Made by a program: the position numbers and the translations under genes
Assembly: GCA_903875815.1 (NCBI GenBank)
Contig: CAIQXR010000238.1
Span: 1 to 16,692, forward strand
Length of the DNA stretch: 16,692 nt
Direction of reading: 5' to 3'
DNA from: an uncultured Actinomycetes bacterium
GTDB taxonomy: Bacteria > Actinomycetota > Actinomycetes > Nanopelagicales > Nanopelagicaceae
Notes under the pieces: model-generated
The model's database searches: none
The model's input: the letters and a program-made list of their open reading frames with translations, nothing else
What the model was told of the DNA's origin: nothing
Shown here: one piece after another, positions 6,953-13,825 of the stretch
Layout of the letters: each line of letters begins with the position of its first letter
Position numbering within the stretch: the first letter of the stretch is position 1

Positions 6953-7375
6953 ATGAGAAGCAGAAAACTTTATTCAGCAGTAGCGCTCGGGACAGCAATC
7001 GCAGTATCAGCACTCACAACAAGTGCATACGCTGCAGATACGACTACTGTGACAAAGAAAGTCGCTGGTACTAATGCCGCTGCAAAGCAGGCCGCTCGTA
7101 CTGCAGCAGCTGCAGCTCGCAAGACTGCATATGCAGCAGCTAAGGATGCACTCGTTGCAGCAATGACAACAGCGAAGACAGCACACACCCAAGCAGTTGC
7201 AGCAGCGAAAGCAATGACTGACAAGACTGCAGCAAAGGCAGCACTTGCTAAGGCAAATGCTGACCTCAAGGCAGCAAATGCTGCAGCAAAGGCAGCGCAC
7301 CAAAAGGCGATTGCAGATGCAAACGCAGCGTTCGATGCAGCCCTAGTCGCAGCGGGAATCACCGTTAAGAAGTAA
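6953..7375 (+). CDS. Secreted alanine-rich basic protein of unknown function
   Basis: I do not recognise a family. The 140-residue product starts with a clear signal peptide (basic MRSRK, hydrophobic core, cleavage predicted after AYA at 27). The mature part of about 113 residues has 49 alanines (43%), 15 lysines, 2 arginines, 6 aspartates, no glutamate, cysteine or tryptophan, so it is strongly basic. Motifs of the AAAKAA kind recur and suggest one long helix or coiled coil. Good Shine-Dalgarno AAGGAG (6942-6947) five bases before the ATG; a strong terminator follows, so it is a single-gene unit and looks built for high expression. Possible roles, all inference: cell-wall or polyanion binding, or a surface structural protein. 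Reverse-strand open frames over it are composition artefacts. Confidence 0.85.
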   Translation: MRSRKLYSAVALGTAIAVSALTTSAYAADTTTVTKKVAGTNAAAKQAARTAAAAARKTAYAAAKDALVAAMTTAKTAHTQAVAAAKAMTDKTAAKAALAKANADLKAANAAAKAAHQKAIADANAAFDAALVAAGITVKK

Positions 7376-7388
7376 TAATCGAAAAAAG

Positions 7389-7421
7389 AAAACCCCGCCT
7401 CATGTCATGGGCGGGGTTTTT
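7389..7421. terminator. Strong terminator, probably bidirectional
   Basis: AAAACCCCGCC (7389-7399) pairs with GGCGGGGTTTT (7410-7420), eleven perfect pairs, with an A-run before and a T-run after (7417-7422). It lies between two convergent genes, the alanine-rich protein (plus) and the carbonic anhydrase (minus, ending at 7438), so it can end transcripts from both sides. Confidence 0.93.
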
Positions 7422-7437
7422 TCGTGTCGAAAATTAA

Positions 7438-7929
7438 TTAAATGGGATTGAGCAATCCGGTAGCAACATCGTAGATAGCGCCCATCACCTTAATATCTTT
7501 TGCAAGAAGGGGATAACTCTCCACGCGAACTAAATCTTGCTTGAGTGCTGCAAGTGGATCGGCAACTGTGCGAATTTCGATACCGCGGGTATCAACACCA
7601 GACTTCTCTAAAATGGTGGCGTGAATCTGTTCTTCAGTAGCAGAAGCCATTCGGCAATCGGTATGTGGCATAACGAGAATGCGATTAACACCAAGTAGAT
7701 GAGTGGCTAATACCAGGGTACGAAGTACGTCATCGGTAACGCGAGCACCAGCGTTGCGAAGGATCTTTGCGTCGCCCGCTTCCATACCTACGATGTGGAG
7801 AGGATCGATGCGTGAGTCCATACAGGTAACGATTGCTAGGCCCTTGCGAGCTTGACCAGTAAGAGCCTCTGATTTAAATGCGGAGGCGAAATCCTTGTTA
7901 GCTGCGAGTAAGTCAGAAAAGATTTCCAT
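7438..7929 (-). CDS. canA: Beta-class carbonic anhydrase (small, Rv1284/CanA-like)
   Basis: Zinc enzyme that interconverts CO2 and bicarbonate in the cytoplasm, supplying bicarbonate to carboxylases. At 163 residues it is the same length as the M. tuberculosis Rv1284 type. The zinc ligands are C36 (in VTCMDSRID), H89 and C92 (in PHTDCRM), with the D38-R40 dyad next to the first Cys, and GDAKILRNAGARV (52-64) is a conserved block. The C-terminus (GAIYDVATGLLNPI) is the usual last strand. It is the last of four minus-strand genes, 41 bases after the DUF347 gene. There is no clear Shine-Dalgarno at the usual distance; TAAATT six bases before the ATG suggests its own leaderless transcript. CTCAC-TACTG-GTGAG (7943-7957) is a small inverted repeat just upstream. 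Confidence 0.92.
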   Translation of the reverse strand: MEIFSDLLAANKDFASAFKSEALTGQARKGLAIVTCMDSRIDPLHIVGMEAGDAKILRNAGARVTDDVLRTLVLATHLLGVNRILVMPHTDCRMASATEEQIHATILEKSGVDTRGIEIRTVADPLAALKQDLVRVESYPLLAKDIKVMGAIYDVATGLLNPI

Positions 7930-7935
7930 GAGATG

Positions 7936-7941
7936 AATTTA
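7936..7941 (-). promoter_or_regulatory. Putative -10 box of a leaderless carbonic anhydrase transcript
   Basis: On the minus strand TAAATT is followed by six bases (CATCTC) and then the ATG at 7929. It fits the TANNNT-N6-start layout seen at other genes of this window. No good -35 was found. Confidence 0.45.
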
Positions 7942-7970
7942 CCTCACTACTGGTGAGTTTTGACCCCACC

Positions 7971-8747
7971 TCATTCGGCGACTTCAATAAGAATCTCATC
8001 TTTGCGAGTGCGAATTAGGTAGATAACTAAAGCAAGGATTGCACTCAGAAAAATCACACTTGTCTTTGTAGTCCCCAATCCCCAGCCACCATACTTTGGA
8101 TCATTTTGCGACATTTGATCGCCGATCGATGCACCTAGTGGGCGAGTGAGAACATAGACCGCCCAGAATCCAAAGACTGGGCTAACAATTTTGTACTTCC
8201 ACACAAGGGAGAGCAGAAGAATTACACCAGCAAAGATGAAGAAGGAGATGCCATAGCCAAGATCAAATCTTTCAGCGATTAAGTCACCAGTTGCTGTGCC
8301 AAGTGCGAAAGTAAAGAGAATGGTGAGCCAATAAAAGGCTTCTCGCTTATTGGTGTAAATGCTATGAATAGCTAGCGTCTTCTCTGATCGATACCAAGCG
8401 ATAAAAACGAGCGCCAGTGCGATCGCAAAGACGACCGTCGAGGTTAATAGCGAGACATTGAGATTGTCGGTGAGGTTATCGGTGAAGAGAGTTCCAGCGA
8501 TACTAATAAGGACAACTACTAGCCAATAGAGAGACGGTTGATAGCGCTTGGCGCGGAATTGGAAGAAGAGTGCGATAACTAAAATTGCAACTGTAAAAAT
8601 GGTCGTGCCATTGAGGCCAAATCCCAGAGTGGTGTTGAGGTAATCAGCAAAAGTTTCACCAACCGTAGTGCAGAGAATTTTGATGATCCAGAAAAATATT
8701 GTGATTTCTGGGACTTTCAAAGCAATCTTCTTGGCACTGGTGGTCAT
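7971..8747 (-). CDS. Four-repeat membrane protein, DUF347 family (COG4705)
   Basis: A 258-residue protein with about eight hydrophobic helices. It contains four copies of a two-helix repeat, each carrying W-x9-G-x4-D with identical spacing: W20/G30/D35, W75/G85/D90, W140/G150/D155 and W195/G205/D210. The first reads FWIIKILCTTVGETFADYL. This is the mark of the DUF347 repeat family, whose biochemical role I do not know. Four intramembrane Gly-Asp pairs suggest a channel or carrier for a cation or proton, which is inference only. It lies 46 bases downstream of the EamA gene and 41 upstream of the carbonic anhydrase gene. No Shine-Dalgarno precedes the ATG; GATAATTT just upstream suggests a leaderless start. 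Confidence 0.85.
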   Translation of the reverse strand: MTTSAKKIALKVPEITIFFWIIKILCTTVGETFADYLNTTLGFGLNGTTIFTVAILVIALFFQFRAKRYQPSLYWLVVVLISIAGTLFTDNLTDNLNVSLLTSTVVFAIALALVFIAWYRSEKTLAIHSIYTNKREAFYWLTILFTFALGTATGDLIAERFDLGYGISFFIFAGVILLLSLVWKYKIVSPVFGFWAVYVLTRPLGASIGDQMSQNDPKYGGWGLGTTKTSVIFLSAILALVIYLIRTRKDEILIEVAE

Positions 8748-8753
8748 GCGAGG

Positions 8754-8761
8754 AAATTATC
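8754..8761 (-). promoter_or_regulatory. Putative -10 region of a leaderless DUF347 transcript
   Basis: The minus strand reads GATAATTT, which holds GATAAT (five of six to TATAAT) eight bases before the ATG and TAATTT six bases before it. Either would start transcription at or beside the start codon. The 46-base gap after the EamA gene leaves room for a promoter. Confidence 0.5.
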
Positions 8762-8793
8762 CGATTAACCTGAGAATGGCTGAATCTCTCCCC

Positions 8794-9717
8794 TTAATTG
8801 GTGAGCGAACTTTTAGCGCGGTCGGCGAGATAAATTCCGACTAAGACCACAGCGGCGCCCATCAACTGCACGGCCGTAAGCCGCTCATTGATCCACCACC
8901 AGGCGAAGATGCCCGCCAAAATCGGCTCGAGCATTCCGATCACCGAAGCTGTTGAGGCGTTGAGCCCTTTCAGACCAGTCAGGACGCAGAAATAGGGAAC
9001 AACAGTTCCGAGAAGAACGACCCAAAGGATAAGTACCCAACCAGGGGCGTTATGACCATGGAGTGGACCGGGTAGAGCCATCGATTTAGTGAAGATGGAA
9101 TACGGGAAACCCCACCAGGGTTTGATGATGGAGAAGAGCAGAGTTGTAACGCCTAACCCCCATGCCAGCATGACATCACTCGCTTTTGCTTTACCGATTC
9201 GCTCGCCGATCAAGAAATAACCGGCAAGAGCGAAAGCATCGAGGAGCGCTGCAATAACTCCCCAACCACTCAAGGTCAGGCCCTTCCAAACTTGAGCGAG
9301 TAGAACCATGCCGCTAAAGCTCACCGCAAGTCCCCACCACATGAGTGGTGAAACGTGCTTCTTCTTCACAAAGCGGAGCCAGAGCGCGATCCAGATGGGC
9401 GCAGTGAATTCAATCAGCAGACCGATGCTGACATCGAGCAAGCGAATAGAGATGAAGTAAAAGAATTGAACGGCAGCAATTCCGACCAGGCCAAATGCGA
9501 TCATGCCAGGAAGTTCTTTGCGAGTAACTCGAATGGCGCGCTTATTGCGGGCGAAGACTGCTGCGAAAATTACAAGAAATGCACCAGTCGCGCGGATCTC
9601 CACCATATGGAAGGCATCAAGGCCATTCTGAAGAACGATCTTGGCGACTACGCCATTAAAAGCAAAAGTAATGGCACCGAAGAAGAGGAAGATTTCAGCA
9701 CGATGTTTTCTCAGCAC
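8794..9717 (-). CDS. EamA-family (DMT superfamily) membrane transporter
   Basis: A 307-residue protein with ten hydrophobic helices in two EamA halves (about 8-142 and 152-298). Family marks are FFGAITFAFNGVVAK in the first helix, LLDVSIGLLIEFTAPIWIAL (93-112) and, in the second half, SVIGMLEPILAGIFAWWWINERLT (258-281), with the Glu-Pro and Glu-Arg-Leu positions conserved. Substrates of such proteins are usually amino acids or other metabolites and cannot be read from sequence. The start is a GTG at 9717; no earlier start exists because the stop of the upstream acyl-CoA dehydrogenase lies in the same frame eight codons before. No Shine-Dalgarno is seen, but TATGGT sits six bases before the GTG. 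Confidence 0.9.
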   Translation of the reverse strand: MLRKHRAEIFLFFGAITFAFNGVVAKIVLQNGLDAFHMVEIRATGAFLVIFAAVFARNKRAIRVTRKELPGMIAFGLVGIAAVQFFYFISIRLLDVSIGLLIEFTAPIWIALWLRFVKKKHVSPLMWWGLAVSFSGMVLLAQVWKGLTLSGWGVIAALLDAFALAGYFLIGERIGKAKASDVMLAWGLGVTTLLFSIIKPWWGFPYSIFTKSMALPGPLHGHNAPGWVLILWVVLLGTVVPYFCVLTGLKGLNASTASVIGMLEPILAGIFAWWWINERLTAVQLMGAAVVLVGIYLADRAKSSLTN

Positions 9718-9723
9718 CGCGCA

Positions 9724-9729
9724 ACCATA
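9724..9729 (-). promoter_or_regulatory. Putative -10 box of a leaderless EamA transcript
   Basis: On the minus strand TATGGT is followed by TGCGCG and then the GTG start at 9717. It lies in the 21-base spacer after the acyl-CoA dehydrogenase stop. It would give the transporter expression independent of the upstream gene. Confidence 0.4.
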
Positions 9730-9738
9730 TCGGAAAAG

Positions 9739-11562
9739 CTAGAAGGCACCTTCCGGAATCTCCATAATGGCGCCATTCTCTGCTTCCATGATTTTGAGTT
9801 CAGCAGTGAGATGAGGAAGTACCGTGCGAACAAAGAATTTCGCCGATGCCACTTTTCCAGTAAAGAAATCACTATCGCGTCCGGCGGTAGGCAACTTGTC
9901 GATCGCAATCTCTGCCTGGCGCAAGAGCAACCACGCGATAATTACTTCACCAGCTGCCATGAGCAGGCGAGAGGTCTGCAACCCAGCTTTATAAATCTCT
10001 TCTGGCTTTTCCTGTGATTCCATTGCAAAGCCCACCAGGATTCCCATCATGCCGTTAACGTCAGCAAGAGCTTTACCTAGAGCCGCTTTCTCATCAGCTA
10101 ATTCACCGCCACTGGCAGCAAAAGCGCCAATCTCTTTAGCAAGCAGACCGATGGCGCGACCGCCATCTTTCACAATCTTTCGGAAGAAGAAATCGAGCCC
10201 TTGAATCGCAGTTGTGCCTTCATACAAAGTATCGATCTTGGCATCACGAACATATTGCTCGAGTGGCCAATCTTGGGTGAAGCCGGAGCCACCAAAGGTT
10301 TGAAGTGATTCAGTACCAAGCAAAACCCAGGACTTCTCTGAGCCATAGCCCTTGACGATAGGGAGTAAGAGATCATTGAGCGCTTCGAGATCTTTGAACT
10401 TTGACTCATCGCCATCTGCCCGGGCAATAGCAACGGCATCTTGGATGGATGCGGTGTAGAGAACCAGTGCGCGCATTCCCTCGGAGTAAGCCTTTTGAGT
10501 AATTAGCGAGCGACGGACATCTGGGTGATGAATGATGGAAACACGTGGGCTCGCTTTGTCATTCATGACTTTCATATCGCCGCCTTGGATGCGGACTTTG
10601 GAGTAAGCGAGTGCTTGCTGGTAGCCAGCACTGAGTGTGGCAATTGCTTTAGTACCGACCATCATGCGAGCGAACTCAATAACTTTAAACATTTGAGCGA
10701 TGCCGTTGTGAACTTCACCGAGCAAATATCCAACAGCAGGTTCTTTCTCACCCAAATTCATTTCGCAGGTGGATGAAATATTGAGACCCATTTTATGTTC
10801 CACGTTGGTGACATAGACGCCATTGCGCTTTCCGAGCTCACCAGTTTTGAGATCGAACATAAATTTAGGAACTAAGAAGAGGCTTAAACCTTTTGTTCCT
10901 GGTCCTGCGCCTTCAGGACGAGCGAGAACAAAGTGCATAATATTTTCAGAGAGATCAGAATCTCCAGAAGTAATAAATCTTTTTGTACCGGTGATGTGCC
11001 ACGTGCCATCAGGTTGTTGCACAGCTTTGGATCGACCAGCACCAACATCACTGCCGGCATCAGGTTCGGTCAATTGCATGGTGGCGCCCCACTCGCGATC
11101 GACCATATGTTTTGCCATTAACTTCTGATCTTCGGTACCTAAGTAGTAAGCAACTTGTGCGAATGATGTACCGGAGGCATAAATGTGAATCGAAGGATTT
11201 GAACCAAGAACCATTTCAGCAATCGCCCAACGAAGTGATGCCGGGATTGCAGTTCCACCAAGTTCTACTGGTGCATCGATACGCCACCACTCACCATCCA
11301 TGTAGGCGCGATAGGACTTCTTGAAACTCTCCGGCAATTTCACATCGCCAGTTGCTTTATTGAAATCAACACCGAGGCGATCGCTCTCACCAACGGATGC
11401 AGCGAGATCGTTCTCGGCCATTCGCTTTACTTCTTCGAGCATCCCCATCGCGGTATCGCGATCGAGTTCTTTATATAAAGAGGTGCCGAGGATGGATTCT
11501 CGGCCAAGTAGGTCGAAGAGGCAGAACTCGATATCGCGGAGGTTGGCTGTGTAGTGGCTCAT
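9739..11562 (-). CDS. fadE5: Acyl-CoA dehydrogenase, FadE5-like
   Basis: FAD enzyme for the first step of fatty acid beta-oxidation, making 2-enoyl-CoA and passing electrons to ETF. At 607 residues it belongs to the long ACAD group with an extra C-terminal helical domain. It starts MSHYTANLRD, and blocks such as LPESFKKS (76-83), LTEPDAGSDVGAGRSKAVQQ (164-183), KRFITSGDSD (194-203), NVEHKMGL (253-260) and HHPDVRRSL (345-353) match what I recall of mycobacterial FadE5 almost word for word. The catalytic base is E448 in YEGTTAIQ. The FadE5 relative accepts a wide range of chain lengths; that here is inference. It is divergent from dcd, with an inverted repeat in the shared promoter region. No Shine-Dalgarno; CATTAT (11569-11574, minus strand) six bases before the ATG is a weak -10. 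Confidence 0.93.
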   Translation of the reverse strand: MSHYTANLRDIEFCLFDLLGRESILGTSLYKELDRDTAMGMLEEVKRMAENDLAASVGESDRLGVDFNKATGDVKLPESFKKSYRAYMDGEWWRIDAPVELGGTAIPASLRWAIAEMVLGSNPSIHIYASGTSFAQVAYYLGTEDQKLMAKHMVDREWGATMQLTEPDAGSDVGAGRSKAVQQPDGTWHITGTKRFITSGDSDLSENIMHFVLARPEGAGPGTKGLSLFLVPKFMFDLKTGELGKRNGVYVTNVEHKMGLNISSTCEMNLGEKEPAVGYLLGEVHNGIAQMFKVIEFARMMVGTKAIATLSAGYQQALAYSKVRIQGGDMKVMNDKASPRVSIIHHPDVRRSLITQKAYSEGMRALVLYTASIQDAVAIARADGDESKFKDLEALNDLLLPIVKGYGSEKSWVLLGTESLQTFGGSGFTQDWPLEQYVRDAKIDTLYEGTTAIQGLDFFFRKIVKDGGRAIGLLAKEIGAFAASGGELADEKAALGKALADVNGMMGILVGFAMESQEKPEEIYKAGLQTSRLLMAAGEVIIAWLLLRQAEIAIDKLPTAGRDSDFFTGKVASAKFFVRTVLPHLTAELKIMEAENGAIMEIPEGAF

Positions 11563-11575
11563 GGCTCAATAATGC

Positions 11576-11587
11576 TACTGGTCAGTA
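11576..11587. promoter_or_regulatory. Inverted repeat TACTG-GT-CAGTA, candidate operator
   Basis: A 12-base sequence with perfect five-base arms in the 62-base region between the divergent acyl-CoA dehydrogenase and dcd genes. It lies just upstream of the weak minus-strand -10 (CATTAT, 11569-11574), between the expected -35 and -10 of the acyl-CoA dehydrogenase promoter, where a repressor would block it. Beta-oxidation genes in Actinobacteria are often controlled by TetR-family repressors at such palindromes. No regulator gene is in the window. Confidence 0.4.
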
Positions 11588-11612
11588 ACATAATCAAGGG
11601 TGCCCCGCAAGA

Positions 11613-11618
11613 TAAGGT
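11613..11618 (+). promoter_or_regulatory. Putative -10 box of a leaderless dcd transcript
   Basis: TAAGGT, preceded by GA (GATAAGGT), ends six bases before the GTG at 11625. There is no Shine-Dalgarno before that GTG, only TTTCCC. Confidence 0.45.
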
Positions 11619-11624
11619 TTTCCC

Positions 11625-12203
11625 GTGCTACTTAGTGATCGCGATATTCGCTCCCAGATTCAAGACGGCCGCGTCAAAGTTGAACCTTTCGACGAGGCGA
11701 TGATTCAACCCTCCAGCGTCGATGTTCGCCTGGACCGCTTCTTCCGCGTCTTTGAAAATCACAAGTATTCAGTGATCGACCCATCGATCGAACAACCCGA
11801 CCTCACTCGCGAAGTCGTCGTTGAACCACACGAAGATTTCATTCTCCACCCCGGCGAATTCGTTCTCGCCAGCACCTACGAAGTGATCACACTTCCAGAT
11901 GACATCGCTGGCCGTCTTGAAGGAAAGTCATCACTCGGCCGTCTTGGACTGCTCACACACTCCACTGCCGGATTTATTGATCCAGGATTTTCTGGGCACA
12001 TCACGCTCGAACTTTCCAACGTCGCCAACTTGCCTGTGCGCTTGCACCCAGGAATGAAGATTGGTCAGCTCTGTCTCATCAAACTCTCATCACCTGCTGA
12101 GCATCCATACGGTTCTGCGCTCTACGGATCGCGCTATCAAGGCCAGCGTGGACCAACGGCGAGCAAGTCGTGGCTCAATTTCCACAAGACAGAGATTAAG
12201 TAA
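11625..12203 (+). CDS. dcd: dCTP deaminase, dUMP-forming (bifunctional Dcd/dUTPase type)
   Basis: Converts dCTP to dUMP, feeding thymidylate synthesis while avoiding free dUTP. Its 192 residues begin [12 protein letters not shown] as in most Dcd proteins. The active-site block [32 protein letters not shown] spans 99-130: S102, R106, H112, A115 and the catalytic E129 are present. The HSTAGF stretch is the form found in bifunctional M. tuberculosis Dcd; the monofunctional E. coli enzyme lacks it. I therefore call the dUMP-forming enzyme with good confidence. GTG start; the reading frame has no better start. It leads a tight group with lemA (18 bases) and htpX (2 bases), though each has its own -10-like box. 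Confidence 0.95.
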   Translation: MLLSDRDIRSQIQDGRVKVEPFDEAMIQPSSVDVRLDRFFRVFENHKYSVIDPSIEQPDLTREVVVEPHEDFILHPGEFVLASTYEVITLPDDIAGRLEGKSSLGRLGLLTHSTAGFIDPGFSGHITLELSNVANLPVRLHPGMKIGQLCLIKLSSPAEHPYGSALYGSRYQGQRGPTASKSWLNFHKTEIK

Positions 12204-12209
12204 CACGAC

Positions 12210-12215
12210 TACTCT
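12210..12215 (+). promoter_or_regulatory. Putative -10 box of a leaderless lemA transcript
   Basis: TACTCT is followed by GTAGTC and the ATG at 12222. An AAGACA at 12186-12191, 18 bases upstream, keeps the GACA part of a -35. There is no Shine-Dalgarno in the 18-base spacer after dcd. Confidence 0.5.
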
Positions 12216-12221
12216 GTAGTC

Positions 12222-12776
12222 ATGTCTACAACACTTATTCTCCTCGCAGTAGTAGCTCTACTCTTCGTCTTTATCGTCTTTAGTTACAACCGACTTGTCC
12301 GACTCAATGTTTCGGTCGATGAGGCTTATGCCCAGATCGAAGTTCAACTCAAGCGTCGTTCGGATCTCATTCCTAATTTAGTGGAGACCGTTAAAGGCTA
12401 TGCCGCTCATGAAAAATCTGCACTAGAGAACGTTGTCAACGCTCGCGCAAAAGCGACTTCCGCCAGCGGAATTCAAGATGTTGCGGCTGCGGATGGTCAA
12501 TTGACCCAAGCACTTCGTGGTCTGCTTGCTGTTACTGAGGCATATCCAGATCTCAAAGCATCCGCAAACTTTCTCGCACTTCAGGAAGAGCTCTCCACAA
12601 CAGAGAATAAAGTCTCATTCGCTCGTCAGTTCTATAACGACAGCGTTCGTTCATTGAATCAGACAGTAAAGACTTTCCCATCCAATCTCTTTGCTGGTAT
12701 GGCTAAAGTCAGCGCTCGCGAATTTTATGTCGTGGAAAATCCCACAGATCGCAACGCCCCTCAAGTTAAGTTCTAA
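12222..12776 (+). CDS. lemA: LemA family membrane-anchored protein
   Basis: A 184-residue protein with one N-terminal membrane helix (about 3-21) and a helical domain facing outward or inward depending on topology. Family marks are SYNRLVRLNVSVDEAYAQIE (21-40), VQLKRRSDLIPNLVETVKGY (41-60), LALQEELSTTENKVSFAR (118-135) and FYNDSVRSLN (137-146). The function of LemA proteins is not settled; they are often encoded next to HtpX-type proteases, as here with only two bases between the genes, which suggests a shared role in membrane protein quality control. The ATG is supported by the position just before the hydrophobic helix. Confidence 0.93.
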   Translation: MSTTLILLAVVALLFVFIVFSYNRLVRLNVSVDEAYAQIEVQLKRRSDLIPNLVETVKGYAAHEKSALENVVNARAKATSASGIQDVAAADGQLTQALRGLLAVTEAYPDLKASANFLALQEELSTTENKVSFARQFYNDSVRSLNQTVKTFPSNLFAGMAKVSAREFYVVENPTDRNAPQVKF

Positions 12777-12778
12777 CT

Positions 12779-13708
12779 ATGGCGGGTAGCACCATCAATT
12801 TTCGCGCGCTGCAACGAGCCAATCAACGCAAAACTTTTGGCCTCTTGCTGGGCATGGGCGTATTAATCACTGCTGTTATTTACGCTGCAGCTACCTACTT
12901 TGGGCATATGACAACAGCTGGAATCGTTCCACTTGCAGTGGGAATAGCTCTGGCGTCAGTCTGGGGTTCGTATTACGCCTCAGATACTTTGGTGATGACT
13001 ATGACCGGAGCCAAAATTATTGAACGTTCGCAAGCACCTGATCTCTACAATTTAGTGGAAGAGGTCTGTGTTGCAAGTGGTTTAAAAATGCCTAAAATCG
13101 CAATCGTTCAAGATAACGCTCCGAACGCTTTTGCCACTGGCCGCAATGAAGATCACGCGGTCATTGCCTTTACCACTCGAATTCTTGAAGTCATGAATCG
13201 CACGGAATTGCAAGGTGTTATTGCCCACGAAATGGCGCATGTGGCAAATCGAGATACTTTAGTGTCGGCAGTAGCGGCAACAACTGCTGGTGCGATTGCG
13301 CTACTCAGCGATTTTCTGATGCGCATGATGTGGTTTACCGGCGGCGATCGCGACCGCAATAACAACGAGAATTCCAATCCGATCGCGCTGATTGGATCAC
13401 TTATCATTTTGATTTTGGCGCCGCTCGCCGCAATTCTCTTACGTTCGGCCATTTCACGCCGTCGTGAAGCACTCGCTGATGCGACCGCCGTTGCCTTTAC
13501 TCGTAATCCATCTGGATTGCGACAAGCGCTCGAAGTTCTGCAGCAGGACACCACAGTCGTTCGCCAGAAGTCCAACGCAGTTGCGCACATTTGGATTGAA
13601 TCGCCGCTTGATGGCAAAGGGACATCGAATTTATTCTCGACTCATCCACCGCTAGCCCAGCGAATTGCAACACTGCGCGCAATGGAAGCTAATCCCAATA
13701 CTCTCTAA
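12779..13708 (+). CDS. htpX: M48 family zinc metalloprotease HtpX
   Basis: Membrane protease that cleaves misfolded membrane proteins. Its 309 residues include two N-terminal helices (about 21-41 and 46-66), the zinc motif HEMAH at 150-154 within VIAHEMAHVANRDT, further hydrophobic stretches (about 161-181 and 201-222), and the third zinc ligand E230 in RRREALADA. The late motif STHPPLAQRI (287-296) is typical for the family. It follows lemA by two bases and has no Shine-Dalgarno, so it may be translationally coupled. A TAAGTT at 12767-12772, inside the lemA end, also lies exactly six bases before its ATG, so a separate leaderless transcript is possible. No regulator is adjacent. Confidence 0.94.
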   Translation: MAGSTINFRALQRANQRKTFGLLLGMGVLITAVIYAAATYFGHMTTAGIVPLAVGIALASVWGSYYASDTLVMTMTGAKIIERSQAPDLYNLVEEVCVASGLKMPKIAIVQDNAPNAFATGRNEDHAVIAFTTRILEVMNRTELQGVIAHEMAHVANRDTLVSAVAATTAGAIALLSDFLMRMMWFTGGDRDRNNNENSNPIALIGSLIILILAPLAAILLRSAISRRREALADATAVAFTRNPSGLRQALEVLQQDTTVVRQKSNAVAHIWIESPLDGKGTSNLFSTHPPLAQRIATLRAMEANPNTL

Positions 13709-13784
13709 CACCTCACGACTTTATGAAATAACGTGTAAGAGTTGTGATTCATTAAGACCACTATTTTTTAAGCAACTCTCCTAA
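13709..13784 (+). other. Spacer after htpX with a weak stem, no clear terminator
   Basis: TCACGACT (13713-13720) can pair with AGTTGTGA (13740-13747), eight pairs with one G.U, but across a 19-base loop and without a T-run directly after. A TATTTT at 13762-13767 could be a -10 for the small peptide and ABC genes; its best -35, TTGTGA at 13742-13747, is only 14 bases away, so the promoter is doubtful. Confidence 0.25.
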
Positions 13785-13818
13785 CCTTTCCTTGCTTCGA
13801 AATTCGAAGCAATGAAGG
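13785..13818 (+). promoter_or_regulatory. Near-perfect palindrome/hairpin covering the small-peptide ribosome binding site
   Basis: TTGCTTCGAA (13792-13801) and TTCGAAGCAA (13803-13812) are perfect inverted arms around a single A. As RNA, eight pairs close a five-base loop. CCTT (13785-13788) can add four pairs with AAGG (13815-13818) across a small internal loop, and that AAGG belongs to the Shine-Dalgarno AAGGGA (13815-13820). As DNA it could be an operator; as RNA it could limit translation of the next open frame. Confidence 0.5.
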
Positions 13819-13825
13819 GAAATTC

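Noticed and set aside
6970..7362. Two long minus-strand open frames (130 and 98 residues) opposite the alanine-rich gene
   Set aside because: Both are mirror images of the Ala/Lys codon pattern (runs of Ala, or of Cys/Leu/Ser); the plus strand has the signal peptide, ribosome binding site and terminator.
9355..10017. Plus-strand 220-residue open frame
   Set aside because: It spans the junction of two well-supported minus-strand genes (EamA and acyl-CoA dehydrogenase) and its composition resembles no protein family I know.
13713..13747. Terminator after htpX
   Set aside because: The stem has a 19-base loop and is not followed by a T-run; the T-rich ATTTTTT lies 16 bases further on.
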